Positions 10,190 through 20,551 are shown, counted from the stretch's first letter. The stretch: DNA of 64,000 nt from Collimonas fungivorans Ter331 (GCF_000221045.1 NC_015856.1:930001-994000); one strand, 5' to 3'. Notes: generated by a model not told the origin, from the letters alone. Numbers and translations are program-made.

Positions 10190-10600
10190 ATGACGGGGTT
10201 AACGGGTACCGTGCTGGCTTTTGATTTCGGCCTGAAGCGCATCGGCGTGGCGGTCGGCAATACCTTGCTGAAGCAGGCGCAGCCGCTGCAGGTCATCAGC
10301 GCTGCCACCAACGACGGCAAGTTTGCTGAAATCTCGGTCCTGATCAAAGAGTGGCAGCCGGTGTTGTGCGTGGTCGGACTGCCCCTGCATCCGGACGGCG
10401 CAACGCACGAGATGAGCGTCCGCTGCCAGCGCTTTGCCAACCAACTGCACGGCCGCTACGATGTCGCCACGGTGCTGGTCGATGAACGCTACTCGTCTGC
10501 GGTGATCAAGCAGCAGCGTGGAGAAGTGATCGACGACCGGGCCGCGGCGATCATTCTGCAGCAGTATTTTGATGACTTATTTGATGACTTAACCGAATGA
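10190..10600 (+). CDS. ruvX: Putative Holliday junction resolvase RuvX (YqgF family)
   Basis: An RNase H-fold protein of the YqgF family, implicated in Holliday junction resolution and in pre-16S rRNA 5' end maturation. Visible motifs are AFDFGLKRIGVAVG near the start (first acidic residue D12), VVGLPLHPDG, and VDERYSS near residue 98. The ATG at 10190 is chosen because a purine-rich GGGAGCGGGG lies directly upstream; an in-frame GTG at 10175 is the alternative. The 136-residue length is normal. It lies between yqgE and pyrR, 24 bp before pyrR, in an apparent operon. Confidence 0.92.
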   Translation: MTGLTGTVLAFDFGLKRIGVAVGNTLLKQAQPLQVISAATNDGKFAEISVLIKEWQPVLCVVGLPLHPDGATHEMSVRCQRFANQLHGRYDVATVLVDERYSSAVIKQQRGEVIDDRAAAIILQQYFDDLFDDLTE

Positions 10601-10624
10601 CTTTGACTTTGCGGTGAAGATGCA

Positions 10625-11155
10625 ATGACTACTATTACTCCCCAATTCGCCCAATTCGATGCCGAAGCGCTGTACCAGGTGCTTGAGGCAAAAGTAAAGG
10701 CCGCCCTGGCGCAAGCCGACAATGTCGCTGTCATCGGTATCTACTCAGGCGGTGCCTGGATCGCCGAGCGGCTGGTCGCGGCCTTGAACCTGAATCCGGC
10801 AGAGCGCCTGGGATTTATCGATGTCTCGTTCTATCGCGACGACTTTTCCGAAAAGGGCCTGCGCGCCGACATCAAGCCGACCCAGATCCCGTTCGACGTC
10901 GACGACGCCACCATCCTGCTGGTGGACGACGTGCTGTACACCGGACGCACCACGCGCGCGGCGATCAACGAACTGTTCGACTACGGCCGTCCCAAGAAAA
11001 TCATGCTGGCGGCGCTGATCGACCGTGGCGAGCGCGACTTGCCGGTGGCCGCCGATTTCATCGCCGATGCAGTCTCGCTGCAGCCGGGCCAGTCCCTGCA
11101 ACTTCAACGCGCCGACGACGGCAGCTTCACTCTAATTATCCAATCCAATGCTTAA
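10625..11155 (+). CDS. pyrR: PyrR bifunctional protein (pyrimidine operon regulator / uracil phosphoribosyltransferase)
   Basis: A type I phosphoribosyltransferase-fold protein of 176 residues. The PRPP-binding loop is clear ([17 protein letters not shown], about residues 97-113), as are [11 protein letters not shown] and a C-terminal GQSLQLQ strand. In Gram-positive bacteria PyrR binds pyr mRNA attenuators and has weak UPRTase activity; in proteobacteria its regulatory role is less certain. No pyr-type attenuator was recognised upstream. The last 8 bases overlap the start of pyrB, indicating translational coupling. Confidence 0.93.
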   Translation: MTTITPQFAQFDAEALYQVLEAKVKAALAQADNVAVIGIYSGGAWIAERLVAALNLNPAERLGFIDVSFYRDDFSEKGLRADIKPTQIPFDVDDATILLVDDVLYTGRTTRAAINELFDYGRPKKIMLAALIDRGERDLPVAADFIADAVSLQPGQSLQLQRADDGSFTLIIQSNA

Positions 11156-12107
11156 TCCCCAACTCAATAAAAACGGCGAACTGCAACATCTGTTGACTAT
11201 CGAGGGACTGCCGACTTCCGTCGTCACGCATATTCTGGACACCGCTTCTTCTTTTGTCGGCGTCAGCGACCGCGACGTCAAGAAAGTGCCGCTGATGCGC
11301 GGCAAGAGCGTATTCAACCTGTTCTTTGAAAACTCGACCCGCACCAGGACTACCTTCGAGATCGCTTCCAAGCGCCTGTCGGCCGATGTGATCAACCTGA
11401 ATATCTCCGCCTCCAGCGCCAGCAAGGGCGAATCGCTGCTGGACACGATCGACAACCTGTCGGCCATGCACGCCGACATGTTCGTGGTGCGCCACGCCCA
11501 GTCCGGCGCGCCTTACCTGATCGCCAAGCACCTGACCGACACCCGGCAGCACCACGTCCATGTGGTGAACGCCGGCGACGGCCGCCATGCTCACCCGACC
11601 CAGGGGTTGCTGGACATGTACACCATCCGTCACTACAAGAAAGATTTCAGCAACCTGACGGTGGCGATTGTCGGCGACATCCTGCACAGCCGCGTGGCCC
11701 GTTCCGACATCCACGGACTGACTACCCTGGGCGTGCCGGAAGTGCGCGCCATCGGCCCGCGCACCTTGCTGCCCAGCGGCCTGGAGCAGATGGGCGTGCG
11801 CGTCTTCACCGACATGAACGAAGGATTGAAGGGCGTCGACGTGATCATCATGCTGCGCCTGCAGAATGAGCGCATGAGCGGCGCCTTGCTGCCGTCGGCG
11901 CAAGAATTCTTCAAGAGCTACGGCCTGACGCCAGAGCGCCTGGCGCTGGCCAAGCCGGATGCGATCGTGATGCATCCGGGGCCGATGAACCGCGGCGTGG
12001 AAATCGACTCGGCGGTTGCCGACGGCGCGCAGGCGGTGATCTTGCCGCAGGTGACATTCGGCATCGCGGTGCGGATGGCGGTCATGAGTATCCTGGCCGG
12101 GAACTGA
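11148..12107 (+). CDS. pyrB: Aspartate carbamoyltransferase catalytic subunit
   Basis: Catalyses carbamoyl phosphate plus aspartate to N-carbamoylaspartate, the committed step of pyrimidine synthesis. The carbamoyl phosphate loop [10 protein letters not shown] lies at about residues 62-71, the second-domain [11 protein letters not shown] near the C-terminus, and the Lys-containing loop ([13 protein letters not shown]) is present. The 319-residue length is typical. The start ATG lies inside the end of pyrR. No pyrI regulatory chain follows. Instead the next gene is a dihydroorotase homologue lacking its metal ligands, an arrangement known from Pseudomonas where the inactive PyrC' is a structural partner of ATCase. 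Confidence 0.95.
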   Translation: MLNPQLNKNGELQHLLTIEGLPTSVVTHILDTASSFVGVSDRDVKKVPLMRGKSVFNLFFENSTRTRTTFEIASKRLSADVINLNISASSASKGESLLDTIDNLSAMHADMFVVRHAQSGAPYLIAKHLTDTRQHHVHVVNAGDGRHAHPTQGLLDMYTIRHYKKDFSNLTVAIVGDILHSRVARSDIHGLTTLGVPEVRAIGPRTLLPSGLEQMGVRVFTDMNEGLKGVDVIIMLRLQNERMSGALLPSAQEFFKSYGLTPERLALAKPDAIVMHPGPMNRGVEIDSAVADGAQAVILPQVTFGIAVRMAVMSILAGN

Positions 12108-12168
12108 AATTGCGTTGCCCGAACCTGAATCCAGCTAATTATTTATAGAATCGCCACCACATTTACAG

Positions 12169-13458
12169 ATGAAACTTCACATCAAAAACGGCCGCCTGAT
12201 CGACCCCGCAAACAATATCGATGCACAGCAGGATCTGTATATCGCCGCCGGCAAGATCGTCGGCGTCGGCAGCGCGCCGGCTGATTTCTCCGCCAACAAG
12301 ACGATTGACGCCAGCGGCCTGGTGGTGGCGCCGGGCCTGGTCGACTTGAGCGTGCGCCTGCGCGAGCCCGGTTACGAATACAAGGCCACGCTGGAATCGG
12401 AAATGCAGGCAGCCATGCAAGGCGGCGTCACCAGCCTGGTGTGTCCGCCCGATACCGATCCGGTGCTGGACGAACCGGGCCTGGTGGAAATGCTGAAACA
12501 TCGCGCCAAGAGCCTGAACCAGGCGCATGTCTATCCACTGGGGGCCTTGACGGTCGGCCTCAAGGGCAAGGAGCTGACGGAGATGGCCGAACTGACCGAC
12601 GCCGGCTGCATCGGCTTCGCCCAGGCGGAAGAGCCGATCCTGGACACCACCGTGCTGCTGCGCGCCATGCAGTACGCCCGCACCTTCGACTACACGGTCT
12701 GGCTGCGCCCGCAAGACCCTTACCTCGGCCATGGCGGCATTGCCCACAGCGGCGCGGTTGCTTCGCGGCTCGGCCTGTCGGGTGTGCCGACCATGGCGGA
12801 AACAATCCGCCTGCAAACCATTTTCGAACTGGTGCGTGCGACCGGCGCCCGGGTGCATTTGTGCCGCATTTCGTCGGCCCCGGGACTGGAACTGATCCGG
12901 GCTGCCAAGAAAGAGGGTTTGCCGATCACTTGCGACGTCGGCGCCCATCATATCCACATGACGGATGTCGATATCGGCTTTTTCGATTCCAACGCCAGGA
13001 TGACGCCGCCGTTCCGCTCGCAACGCGACCGCGATGCGATCCGGCAGGCGCTGCTGGATGGCACCGTCGACGCCATCTGCTCGGACCACACGCCAGTCGA
13101 CGACGATGAGAAATTGCTGCCGTTCGGCGAAGCGACGCCCGGCGCCACCGGCCTCGAGCTGCTATTGTCGCTGGCCTTGAAATGGGCCGACGAGTGTGTC
13201 GCTCCGGAGCAGCAAGGCCTTAGCCGTGCGCTGGCGAAAATCACCACCGATGCTGCGCGCGTGGCAGGCCTGCCAGCTGGCCAGCTGACCATCGGCAGCG
13301 TCGCCGACATTTGCCTGTTCGATCCGGCCGTGCGCTGGAAAGTGGAAGCCAAGGAATTGGCAAGCCAGGGCAAGCACACGCCGTTCCTCGGATACGAACT
13401 GTGCGGCAGGGTCAAGACCACGATTGTGGCCGGTCATATAGCATTCGAACGCGCATGA
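12169..13458 (+). CDS. pyrC: Dihydroorotase-like protein, probably non-catalytic PyrC' (PyrX) partner of ATCase
   Basis: A 429-residue amidohydrolase-family protein at the third position of the pyrRBC operon. The family motif that normally reads D-x-H-x-H-x-R-x-P-G is here DLSVRLREPG (residues 59-68): both metal-binding histidines are replaced (Ser61, Arg63). Later elements such as SDHTP (Asp306) remain. This matches the known class of inactive dihydroorotase homologues that pair with aspartate carbamoyltransferase in pseudomonads. The function is therefore more likely structural than catalytic, and a separate active dihydroorotase would be needed elsewhere in the genome. It starts 61 bp after pyrB and overlaps the next gene by 4 bases. 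Confidence 0.88.
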   Translation: MKLHIKNGRLIDPANNIDAQQDLYIAAGKIVGVGSAPADFSANKTIDASGLVVAPGLVDLSVRLREPGYEYKATLESEMQAAMQGGVTSLVCPPDTDPVLDEPGLVEMLKHRAKSLNQAHVYPLGALTVGLKGKELTEMAELTDAGCIGFAQAEEPILDTTVLLRAMQYARTFDYTVWLRPQDPYLGHGGIAHSGAVASRLGLSGVPTMAETIRLQTIFELVRATGARVHLCRISSAPGLELIRAAKKEGLPITCDVGAHHIHMTDVDIGFFDSNARMTPPFRSQRDRDAIRQALLDGTVDAICSDHTPVDDDEKLLPFGEATPGATGLELLLSLALKWADECVAPEQQGLSRALAKITTDAARVAGLPAGQLTIGSVADICLFDPAVRWKVEAKELASQGKHTPFLGYELCGRVKTTIVAGHIAFERA

Positions 13459-14219
13459 GGCAGCTGCGGTTCGCCGCGCGCCTGGTGCGGGTGCTGCTGC
13501 ACCTGCTGGTCGGCCTGTGGACTTGCGCCGTGGTGTTTCCGCTGGCCGACAACGCAGGGCGGCAACGGCGCATACGGCTGTGGTCGATCCAGCTGCTGGC
13601 GATCTGCCGGGTCCAGGTCACGCTGCGCAATCCGCACAACAGCGTAGCGGCGGCGCGCGCCCTGATCGTCGCCAACCATGTTTCGTGGCTCGATATCTTC
13701 GTCATTAACTCGATCCAGACCTGCCAGTTCGTGGCCAAGTCGGATATCCGCGACTGGCCCTTGATCGGCTGGCTGTGCGAAAAGGGCGGCACGATTTTCA
13801 TCGCACGCGGCAAGCAGCGCGACGTACGGCGCATATTCCAGGGGCTGGTGACGAGCATCGAAGCAGGTGCGCGGGTCGCCTTTTTCCCCGAAGGCACCAC
13901 GGCGGCGCAGGGTTCCATCCTGCCGTTCCATGCCAACCTGTTCGAGGCCGCGCTCGACGCCAAAGTACCGGTGCAGCCATACGCCTTGCGTTACCTGGAT
14001 GCACAAGGAGCGCTGCATCCGGCCGCGGATTTTATCGGCGACATGACGTTTGCCGAAAGCATGCTGGCGATCCTGAAAGCCCCACCAATGAAAGCGGAAC
14101 TGGTCCAGCTGGCGCCTATCGATACGACCGGATCGCACCGCCGCGACCTGGCTGTCCTCGCACATGCCGCGATTGCCGAGGCGTTGGAGATCACGGAAAA
14201 AGAAGCGACAGATATCTGA
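13455..14219 (+). CDS. 1-acyl-sn-glycerol-3-phosphate acyltransferase (PlsC family)
   Basis: A membrane-associated lysophospholipid acyltransferase of 254 residues. The HX4D catalytic motif is NHVSWLD (His75, Asp80) and the phosphate-binding motif is FFPEGTTA (about 143-150). An N-terminal hydrophobic helix (about residues 8-30) anchors it. The start ATG overlaps the pyrC stop as ATGA, which fixes the start despite an open frame further upstream. Whether it is the main PlsC or an ornithine-lipid type acyltransferase (OlsA-like) cannot be decided from sequence alone. It ends 1 base before the convergent apaH stop. Confidence 0.88.
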   Translation: MRQLRFAARLVRVLLHLLVGLWTCAVVFPLADNAGRQRRIRLWSIQLLAICRVQVTLRNPHNSVAAARALIVANHVSWLDIFVINSIQTCQFVAKSDIRDWPLIGWLCEKGGTIFIARGKQRDVRRIFQGLVTSIEAGARVAFFPEGTTAAQGSILPFHANLFEAALDAKVPVQPYALRYLDAQGALHPAADFIGDMTFAESMLAILKAPPMKAELVQLAPIDTTGSHRRDLAVLAHAAIAEALEITEKEATDI

Positions 14220-14220
14220 T

Positions 14221-15054
14221 TTATCCCGGCCGCTGCGCTTGCGGGCAGCTGACCTGGAGCAGCAAACGATCGGACAGCCGCACCGCGGTGAGTTTGCCGC
14301 CCCATACGCAGCCGGTATCCAGTCCGATCAGGTTCGGCCTGAGCACCAGTCCCAGGGTCGACCAATGGCCGTACACCACCGTCACGTCCTGGGTCTGCCG
14401 CTGCGGCACGTCGAACCAGGGCAAGTAGCCGGGCATGGATATGCCGGTGCTTTCCTTGGCCGCCAGTTCCATGGTTCCGTCCGCAGTGCAAAACCGCAAT
14501 CGCGTCAAGGCGTTGACGATACAACGCAAGCGCTCGTTGCCTTGCAGCGCATCGTCCCAGCGCAATGGCTGGTTGCCATACATTTCACGCAAAAAATCTA
14601 CCCAATGCGGGCCGCGCAGCACAGTTTCGACTTCCTGCGCCAACGCTACCGTTTTGGCGGTGGACCATTGCGGCAATACGCCGGCGTGTAAGAACAGGTG
14701 ATCTTGTTCCAGCAGCGCTAAGGGGCACTGCCTTAGCCAGTCGAGTAGTTCGTCACGATCGGGGGCGTCGAGAATTTCCTGTAGCGTATCGCCGCGGTGG
14801 AGCTTGCGGATGCCGTGTGCGGCGGCCAGCAGGTGTAGGTCGTGGTTGCCGAGTACTGCCTGGGCGCGGTCGCCCAGCGAGCGGACCAGGCGCAGTGTTG
14901 CCAGCGACTGTGGGCCGCGGTTGACCAGGTCGCCGACAAAAACCAGATGTGCATCAGGGGTGGTTGCGTCAATGCGCTTTAGTAAATCGAGCAGGCTTTG
15001 GTGGCAGCCTTGCAAGTCGCCGATGGCAAATAGCGTGGAACTGATAGGTGTCAT
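14221..15054 (-). CDS. apaH: Bis(5'-nucleosyl)-tetraphosphatase, symmetrical (ApaH)
   Basis: Hydrolyses Ap4A to two ADP; a metallophosphoesterase of 277 residues. The three metal-site blocks are IGDLQGC (about 11-17), VGDLVNRG (about 40-47) and GNHD (69-72), followed by HAGVLPQW and, near the end, [15 protein letters not shown]. The ATG at 15054 places the first motif at the position expected for the family; the longer open frame to 15150 adds 32 residues without family resemblance. It is convergent with the acyltransferase gene and divergent from the rfb cluster. Confidence 0.93.
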   Translation of the reverse strand: MTPISSTLFAIGDLQGCHQSLLDLLKRIDATTPDAHLVFVGDLVNRGPQSLATLRLVRSLGDRAQAVLGNHDLHLLAAAHGIRKLHRGDTLQEILDAPDRDELLDWLRQCPLALLEQDHLFLHAGVLPQWSTAKTVALAQEVETVLRGPHWVDFLREMYGNQPLRWDDALQGNERLRCIVNALTRLRFCTADGTMELAAKESTGISMPGYLPWFDVPQRQTQDVTVVYGHWSTLGLVLRPNLIGLDTGCVWGGKLTAVRLSDRLLLQVSCPQAQRPG

Positions 15055-15446
15055 GTTTCGCAGCGATTGCAGCAATTGAGGTTCGATATTGTAGATCGCC
15101 AGCCGGTTTCTTGAGACGCTCATTATGTTTAATGTGCGGGAAGTCGACATCGGAATCAGCTATGAGGGTCGATAGAGGGAAAGTGCGGCACTTCTCGTAT
15201 TAATTACTGTCTGAAGTTGATTAAAAGTTCTGAATTATTGTTTAGTTGTTATTTTGCAACAGTTTGTTACATTGCTTACCAATATGCACGGAGTTAAACA
15301 TCGTTAAATGATATTTAAGTAACTTATATTGGCCGGCAATAGTGGATAATTCAGGGTTACGCACGAATTTGGTGAATTGAAAGAAACGCGCAGTATTTAA
15401 AGCCGGCTGGCCAAATTCTTCAGAACTCAATTTTTAGGACAATTAC
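15055..15446. other. AT-rich intergenic region upstream of the rfb cluster
   Basis: 392 bp between divergent apaH and rfbB hold no convincing gene. The half next to rfbB is strongly AT-rich and probably contains the rfb promoter, but no -35/-10 pair with good spacing stands out. A JUMPstart/ops element, usual upstream of RfaH-controlled O-antigen operons, was looked for and not recognised. Confidence 0.6.
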
Positions 15447-16526
15447 ATGATTTTCATTACTGGCGGGGCTGGTTTTATCGGGTCCAATTTCGTACTCGAC
15501 TGGTTGGCGCAAAATGACGAGCCAGTGATTAACTTCGATAAGCTGACTTACGCCGGCAACATGAATAATCTGGCGAGCGTTCGCCAAGACCCGCGCCATA
15601 TTTTTGTACAGGGCGATATCGGTGATACGGCTCAAGTTGCAGCCTTGTTCGCACAATACAAGCCGCGCGCAGTAGTCCACTTTGCCGCCGAAAGCCATGT
15701 TGACCGTTCGATCCACGGCCCCGCGGCTTTTGTCGAAACCAATGTCAACGGCACCTTCGGCCTGCTGGAAGCTACTCGTGCCTATTGGAGCGCGCTGCCG
15801 GATGCCGAAAAAACAGCATTCCGTTTCCTGCATGTCTCCACCGATGAAGTATATGGCACGCTAGGCCCCGCCGACGCCCCGTTCAGTGAAACTACCCAGT
15901 ACGCGCCCAATAGCCCGTATTCAGCATCGAAAGCGGCTTCGGACCATCTGGTCCGCGCATATCACCATACCTATGGATTGCCGACGCTGACCACCAATTG
16001 CTCCAATAATTACGGCTCTTACCATTTCCCCGAGAAACTGATCCCGTTAATTATCACCAATGCGCGCGCCGGCAAGCCGCTGCCGATATATGGCGACGGG
16101 CAGCAAGTGCGTGACTGGCTTTATGTCAGCGACCACTGCGCCGCGATCCGTCGTGTGCTGGCAGCGGGCAAGCCAGGAGAGGTTTACAACGTTGGCGGCT
16201 GGAATGAGAAAGCCAACCTCGATGTGGTCCATACGCTATGCGACATTCTGGATGAGCTCGATCCGAAGGCAACGGGAAGCTATCGCGACCAGATTACCTA
16301 CGTCACCGACCGTCCAGGCCATGACCGCCGCTATGCCATTGACGCAGGCAAGATTGAACGTGAATTGGGCTGGAAGCCGGTGGAAACTTTTGACACCGGC
16401 ATCCGCAAGACAGTGCAGTGGTACCTGGCTAACCAGGATTGGGTAAAAAATGTCCAGTCTGGCGATTATCTGAAATGGGTTGAAAAAAATTACGAGCAGC
16501 GCCAAAGCTCGGGAGAGGGAGCGTAA
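15447..16526 (+). CDS. rfbB: dTDP-glucose 4,6-dehydratase
   Basis: Second enzyme of dTDP-L-rhamnose synthesis, forming dTDP-4-keto-6-deoxyglucose. An extended short-chain dehydrogenase fold: NAD-binding [10 protein letters not shown] at about residues 5-14, the RmlB signature STDEVYG, and catalytic YSASK (Tyr158, Lys162). The 359-residue length is normal. It is the first gene of the rfbBACD run and overlaps rfbA by one base (TAATG). Confidence 0.96.
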   Translation: MIFITGGAGFIGSNFVLDWLAQNDEPVINFDKLTYAGNMNNLASVRQDPRHIFVQGDIGDTAQVAALFAQYKPRAVVHFAAESHVDRSIHGPAAFVETNVNGTFGLLEATRAYWSALPDAEKTAFRFLHVSTDEVYGTLGPADAPFSETTQYAPNSPYSASKAASDHLVRAYHHTYGLPTLTTNCSNNYGSYHFPEKLIPLIITNARAGKPLPIYGDGQQVRDWLYVSDHCAAIRRVLAAGKPGEVYNVGGWNEKANLDVVHTLCDILDELDPKATGSYRDQITYVTDRPGHDRRYAIDAGKIERELGWKPVETFDTGIRKTVQWYLANQDWVKNVQSGDYLKWVEKNYEQRQSSGEGA

Positions 16527-17419
16527 TGACTACAGCTCAGAACCGTAAAGGCATCATTCTCGCGGGAGGCTCTGGCACTCGCTTGTATCCGGTCACCATG
16601 GCAGTGTCGAAACAATTGCTGCCAGTGTATGACAAGCCGATGATCTACTATCCGCTGACCACGCTGATGCTGGCCGGGATACGGGAAATCCTGATCATTT
16701 CAACGCCTCAGGATACGCCCAGATTCAAGGAGTTGCTGGGCGACGGCCGGCAATGGGGGATTGAATTGAGCTATGCGGTGCAACCGACCCCTGACGGCTT
16801 GGCTCAGGCATTCATTATCGGCCGCGATTTTGTCGGCGATGCACCGTCGGCCCTGATCCTGGGCGACAACATCTATTACGGCCACGACTTCGAAAGCCAG
16901 TTACGTGCAGCTTCGGCCCGTACCGAAGGCTCCACTGTATTTGCTTATCATGTACACGATCCGGAGCGGTACGGCGTGGTCGAATTCGATGACCAGCGGC
17001 GCGCCGTCAGCATCGAAGAAAAACCTCTGCAACCCAAATCCAATTACGCTGTCACCGGGCTGTATTTTTATGACCGTGAGGTATGCGACATCGCTGCCGG
17101 CATCAAGCCGTCTCCACGCGGAGAATTGGAGATTACCGACGTGAATCGAGTATACCTGGAGCGGCAGCGCCTGAATGTCGAGCTGATGGGGCGCGGAATG
17201 GCATGGCTGGACACCGGTACCCACGAATCGTTGCTGGAAGCCGGGCAATTCATTGCCACCATTGAGAACCGCCAAGGCCTGAAAGTGGCTTGTCCGGAAG
17301 AAATAGCCTTTCGCACGGGATATATCAATGCCGACCAACTGGAGCAATTGGCGCAGCCGCTGAAGAAAAACGGATACGGCCAATATCTGCTGGGCCTATT
17401 AAAAGATAAGGTATTTTAA
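16526..17419 (+). CDS. rfbA: Glucose-1-phosphate thymidylyltransferase
   Basis: Makes dTDP-glucose from dTTP and glucose-1-phosphate. The nucleotidyltransferase signature [16 protein letters not shown] is at residues 9-24, followed by [25 protein letters not shown] marks the metal/sugar site. The 297-residue length is typical of RmlA. The start is coupled to the rfbB stop, and rfbC follows after 2 bases. Confidence 0.96.
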   Translation: MTTAQNRKGIILAGGSGTRLYPVTMAVSKQLLPVYDKPMIYYPLTTLMLAGIREILIISTPQDTPRFKELLGDGRQWGIELSYAVQPTPDGLAQAFIIGRDFVGDAPSALILGDNIYYGHDFESQLRAASARTEGSTVFAYHVHDPERYGVVEFDDQRRAVSIEEKPLQPKSNYAVTGLYFYDREVCDIAAGIKPSPRGELEITDVNRVYLERQRLNVELMGRGMAWLDTGTHESLLEAGQFIATIENRQGLKVACPEEIAFRTGYINADQLEQLAQPLKKNGYGQYLLGLLKDKVF

Positions 17420-17421
17420 AC

Positions 17422-17967
17422 ATGCAAGTACAAACCACGAATATTCCTGAAGTACTGATTTTCGAGCCGAAGGTTTTCGGCGATGATCGCGGCTTTTTTT
17501 ATGAGAGCTTCAACGAACGTCGTTTCAATGAGCTGACCGGCCTTAACGCCAGCTTCGTTCAGGACAATCACTCCAAATCCGCCAAAAATGTCCTACGCGG
17601 ACTGCATTACCAGATTCGCCAGCCGCAAGGCAAACTGGTGCGCGTGGTTGCTGGAGAGGTATTTGACGTTGCCGTCGATGTACGCAAAAGCTCGCCGACT
17701 TTCGGGCATTGGGTGGGTGTAACGCTGTCGGCTGAAAACAAACGCCAATTGTGGATCCCGGAAGGATTTGCGCATGGTTTTGTGGTGACCAGCGAGTCGG
17801 CAGAGTTCTTGTACAAGACCACGGATTACTGGGCGCCGGAGTTCGAGCGCAGCATTCTCTGGAACGACCCCGCCATCGGCATCGACTGGCCGATCACAGG
17901 GGCACCGCTGCTATCTGGAAAAGACCAGGTCGGCAAGCTGCTGGCGGATGCCGAGGTGTTCGCGTGA
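17422..17967 (+). CDS. rfbC: dTDP-4-dehydrorhamnose 3,5-epimerase
   Basis: A cupin-fold epimerase of 181 residues in the dTDP-L-rhamnose pathway. Motifs include FEPKVFGDDRGFFYESFNE, the catalytic-His region LRGLHYQ, and the active-site Tyr context TESAEFLYKTTDYW (here SESAEFLYKTTDYW). It is overlapped by the GTG start of rfbD (GTGA), so translation of the two is coupled. Confidence 0.96.
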   Translation: MQVQTTNIPEVLIFEPKVFGDDRGFFYESFNERRFNELTGLNASFVQDNHSKSAKNVLRGLHYQIRQPQGKLVRVVAGEVFDVAVDVRKSSPTFGHWVGVTLSAENKRQLWIPEGFAHGFVVTSESAEFLYKTTDYWAPEFERSILWNDPAIGIDWPITGAPLLSGKDQVGKLLADAEVFA

Positions 17968-18833
17968 AGATACTTGTTACCGGGAAAAGCGGCCAGGTTG
18001 GCTATGAACTGGAGCGCAGCTTGCAAGGCCTCGGCGAAATTATTGCCCTTGATCGTAGCCAAATGGATTTGTCTGACCTGATTCAGGTCCGGAATGTGAT
18101 TCGTGAAATCAAGCCGGATCTGATCGTCAATCCCGCCGCCTACACGGCGGTGGACAAGGCCGAAACGGAAGTCGAACTTGCCATGCGCGTGAATGGCGAG
18201 GCGCCTGGCCTTATGGCTGAAGAAGCAAAGAAGCTCGGCGCAGCCATCATTCATTATTCTACCGATTACGTTTTTGATGGCAGCAAAACCAGCCCGTATG
18301 TCGAAACCGACCCTACCTGCCCAATCAACGTCTATGGTGCCAGCAAGCTCGCCGGCGAGCAAGCGATCCAGGCAATAGGCGTTCCGCATCTGATTCTGCG
18401 TACCAGCTGGGTGTATGGCATGCGTGGAAAAAATTTCTTGTTGACAGTATTGCGCCTGGCGCAGGATCGCGACGAGTTGCGTATCGTTGGCGACCAGCAT
18501 GGTGCGCCGACCTGGTGCCGGACAATTTCGGATACCACTGCCCACATTGTTGCGCAGGCCGCTTCCGCATCGCATTCTCAGGACTGGTGGCAGGAAAAAA
18601 GAGGTTTATATCATCTAACGGCTCAAGGCCAGACAACTTGGGCTGGCTTTACGGAGGCGATACTTGCCAACGCCGTTTTACCTAAAAAGCCAACTGTAAC
18701 TGCAATAAGCACGCAAGAATATCCGTTACCGGCAAAGCGGCCGGGAAATTCGGTTATATCGTGCGAAAAATTGATAAATGCGTTTTGCGGGTTGCCGACT
18801 TGGGACCAGGCCTTGAAGCTATGCCAAGACTGA
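17964..18833 (+). CDS. rfbD: dTDP-4-dehydrorhamnose reductase
   Basis: Final NAD(P)H-dependent step giving dTDP-L-rhamnose. The Rossmann motif VTGKSGQVGYEL is at about residues 5-16, STDYVFDG is typical of RmlD, and YGASKLAGE carries the catalytic Tyr and Lys. The start is a GTG overlapping the rfbC stop; the same frame extends back to 17751 inside rfbC, but that part has no family similarity. The 289-residue product is normal in length. It ends the GC-balanced rfb run; base composition becomes AT-rich immediately after. Confidence 0.94.
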   Translation: MKILVTGKSGQVGYELERSLQGLGEIIALDRSQMDLSDLIQVRNVIREIKPDLIVNPAAYTAVDKAETEVELAMRVNGEAPGLMAEEAKKLGAAIIHYSTDYVFDGSKTSPYVETDPTCPINVYGASKLAGEQAIQAIGVPHLILRTSWVYGMRGKNFLLTVLRLAQDRDELRIVGDQHGAPTWCRTISDTTAHIVAQAASASHSQDWWQEKRGLYHLTAQGQTTWAGFTEAILANAVLPKKPTVTAISTQEYPLPAKRPGNSVISCEKLINAFCGLPTWDQALKLCQD

Positions 18834-18943
18834 GATGACATAAACGTCTCAGCGTACTCCCCTTCGGTTGATTTGATATCGCAATCATTGACTGCGAGAG
18901 ATCGGGAGTCGAGTACTGAAAAGAGAAAGAATAAGGTGAAAAC

Positions 18944-20284
18944 TTGGATCTAACAAATTCTGAATCCAACAAGAAGTCATATCGAACATTTATTCATAAT
19001 ATTGGATGGAATTTGGTAGGTCAGGTAGCTCCGTTGATTGCGGCGGTAGTATCTATTCCGCTATTGATCAAAGGCCTGGGAGTCGATCGTTTTGGAATAT
19101 TGACCATCGCTTGGATGCTGATCGGTTATTTCAGCCTGTTTGATCTGGGGATAGGGCGCGCATTAACACAAATTATCTCCGAGAAGCTCGCCATAAATGA
19201 TGAGGCCGCAATTCCGCCGTTAATGTGGACAGGGTTAACGGTCATGTTCGTACTCGGCTTGCTTGCCAGCTTGTTCATCGTTGGCCTTAGTGACTGGATT
19301 ATTTACTCAGCTTTAAAAATACCTGTTTATTTACAAGCTGAAACGAAACGCAGTTTGAGCATGCTGGCACCATCCATTCCATTGGTGCTCATAGCTACAG
19401 GCTTGCGAGGAATCTTGGAAGCTAAGCATGAATTTAAATCGGTAAATCTAGTACGTATCCCTCTGGGGGTATTGATGTTTGTAGCGCCACTTTGTGTGCT
19501 GCCGTTTTCCAATAGTCTCGTTGCAATTTTCTTTTCTTTACTATTGGTGCGTGCCGCCACAGCGATAGCTTTCGTGTACCTGTGTCATCGTTCGCTGGAT
19601 AATTTCACGGAATTCACTTTGTCAAAGGCAGTGATACCTGAATTGCTGAAATTTGGCGGATGGATGACGGTCAGCAATATCGTCAGTCCTATCATGGTCC
19701 AAATGGATCGTTTCGTAATTGGGATGATGCTGTCAATGGCGGCGGTAGCATATTACGCTACACCCTATGAAATGGTGACCAAGCTTTTGGTAGTTCCGGC
19801 AGCGATAGCTGGAGTATGTTTTCCACAATTTGCTAAATTAAATGCACAGAAAAATATCAAAGATGCTATGGCTTTATATTGGAAAAGCTGTAAGTACATA
19901 TTTTATCTGACGTTTCCAGCAATAATTTTCCTAGTATTGTTTGCTGGATGGATACTTCACTTGTGGCTTGGAGGGAAGTTTTCGGATGAGAGTACCCGTG
20001 TATTCCAGATATTGGCTATCGGGGTCTTGGTAAATGGTTTAGCGGCTATTCCTTTTGCATTTTTGCAGGGAGCCGGGCGATCAGATGTGACTGCGAAAGT
20101 TCATGTTTGCGAACTACTTGTATATTTGCCTCTGTTATATTTTGCTGTAAGCAAATTTGGTATTGTGGGCGCCGCTACGATTTGGTCGCTGCGGGTGTTC
20201 TGTGACGGGGTGATATTGCACAAAATGGTAAATATAATTATTGCACGGGGTAATGAGCTTGTTCGACCTTCATCATCGTTGTGA
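18944..20284 (+). CDS. Polysaccharide/O-antigen flippase (Wzx-like, MOP superfamily)
   Basis: A 446-residue integral membrane protein with about twelve hydrophobic segments, beginning NIGWNLVGQVAPLIAAVVSI and continuing with the FGILTIAWMLIGYFSLFDLG pattern typical of RfbX/Wzx flippases. Such proteins move undecaprenyl-linked repeat units across the inner membrane. The likely start is TTG, with AAGGTG 7 bases upstream; no ATG gives a complete first helix with a ribosome site. The gene is markedly AT-richer than rfbD before it, suggesting a different origin. Its position after rfbBACD fits an O-antigen unit containing rhamnose or a derivative. Confidence 0.85.
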   Translation: MDLTNSESNKKSYRTFIHNIGWNLVGQVAPLIAAVVSIPLLIKGLGVDRFGILTIAWMLIGYFSLFDLGIGRALTQIISEKLAINDEAAIPPLMWTGLTVMFVLGLLASLFIVGLSDWIIYSALKIPVYLQAETKRSLSMLAPSIPLVLIATGLRGILEAKHEFKSVNLVRIPLGVLMFVAPLCVLPFSNSLVAIFFSLLLVRAATAIAFVYLCHRSLDNFTEFTLSKAVIPELLKFGGWMTVSNIVSPIMVQMDRFVIGMMLSMAAVAYYATPYEMVTKLLVVPAAIAGVCFPQFAKLNAQKNIKDAMALYWKSCKYIFYLTFPAIIFLVLFAGWILHLWLGGKFSDESTRVFQILAIGVLVNGLAAIPFAFLQGAGRSDVTAKVHVCELLVYLPLLYFAVSKFGIVGAATIWSLRVFCDGVILHKMVNIIIARGNELVRPSSSL

Positions 20285-20551
20285 ATTTAGTCGTTTTATT
20301 CAATAGTGATCTGTTTTTTTGCATAGAAAATATTGATAACTGATTGCTACGATGGTTTGGTACCAGGATTATTGAAGATTTTATTGTTTTAGATATTTAT
20401 GAAAGAATGAAAAACATCTGATTGTGGATAAATCCGACGTTCATATCTCAGCGCATTAGAGAATTCAATTTCTTGAGTATCTTATAGCGTAAATGGCAAA
20501 TTCAAAATTGGGTTTAAGTGTGTGTTGATATTAATGATAAGAATTTACTAA
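20285..20551. other. AT-rich spacer inside the O-antigen block
   Basis: 267 bp of very AT-rich sequence without a supportable gene. It separates the flippase from the next glycosyltransferase and could hold an internal promoter; several TATAAT-like hexamers can be found but none with a convincing -35, so none is called. Confidence 0.5.

Noticed and set aside
15055-15446. JUMPstart/ops element for RfaH control upstream of rfbB
   Set aside because: The characteristic GGCGGTAGCGTG-type core was not found on either strand of this region.
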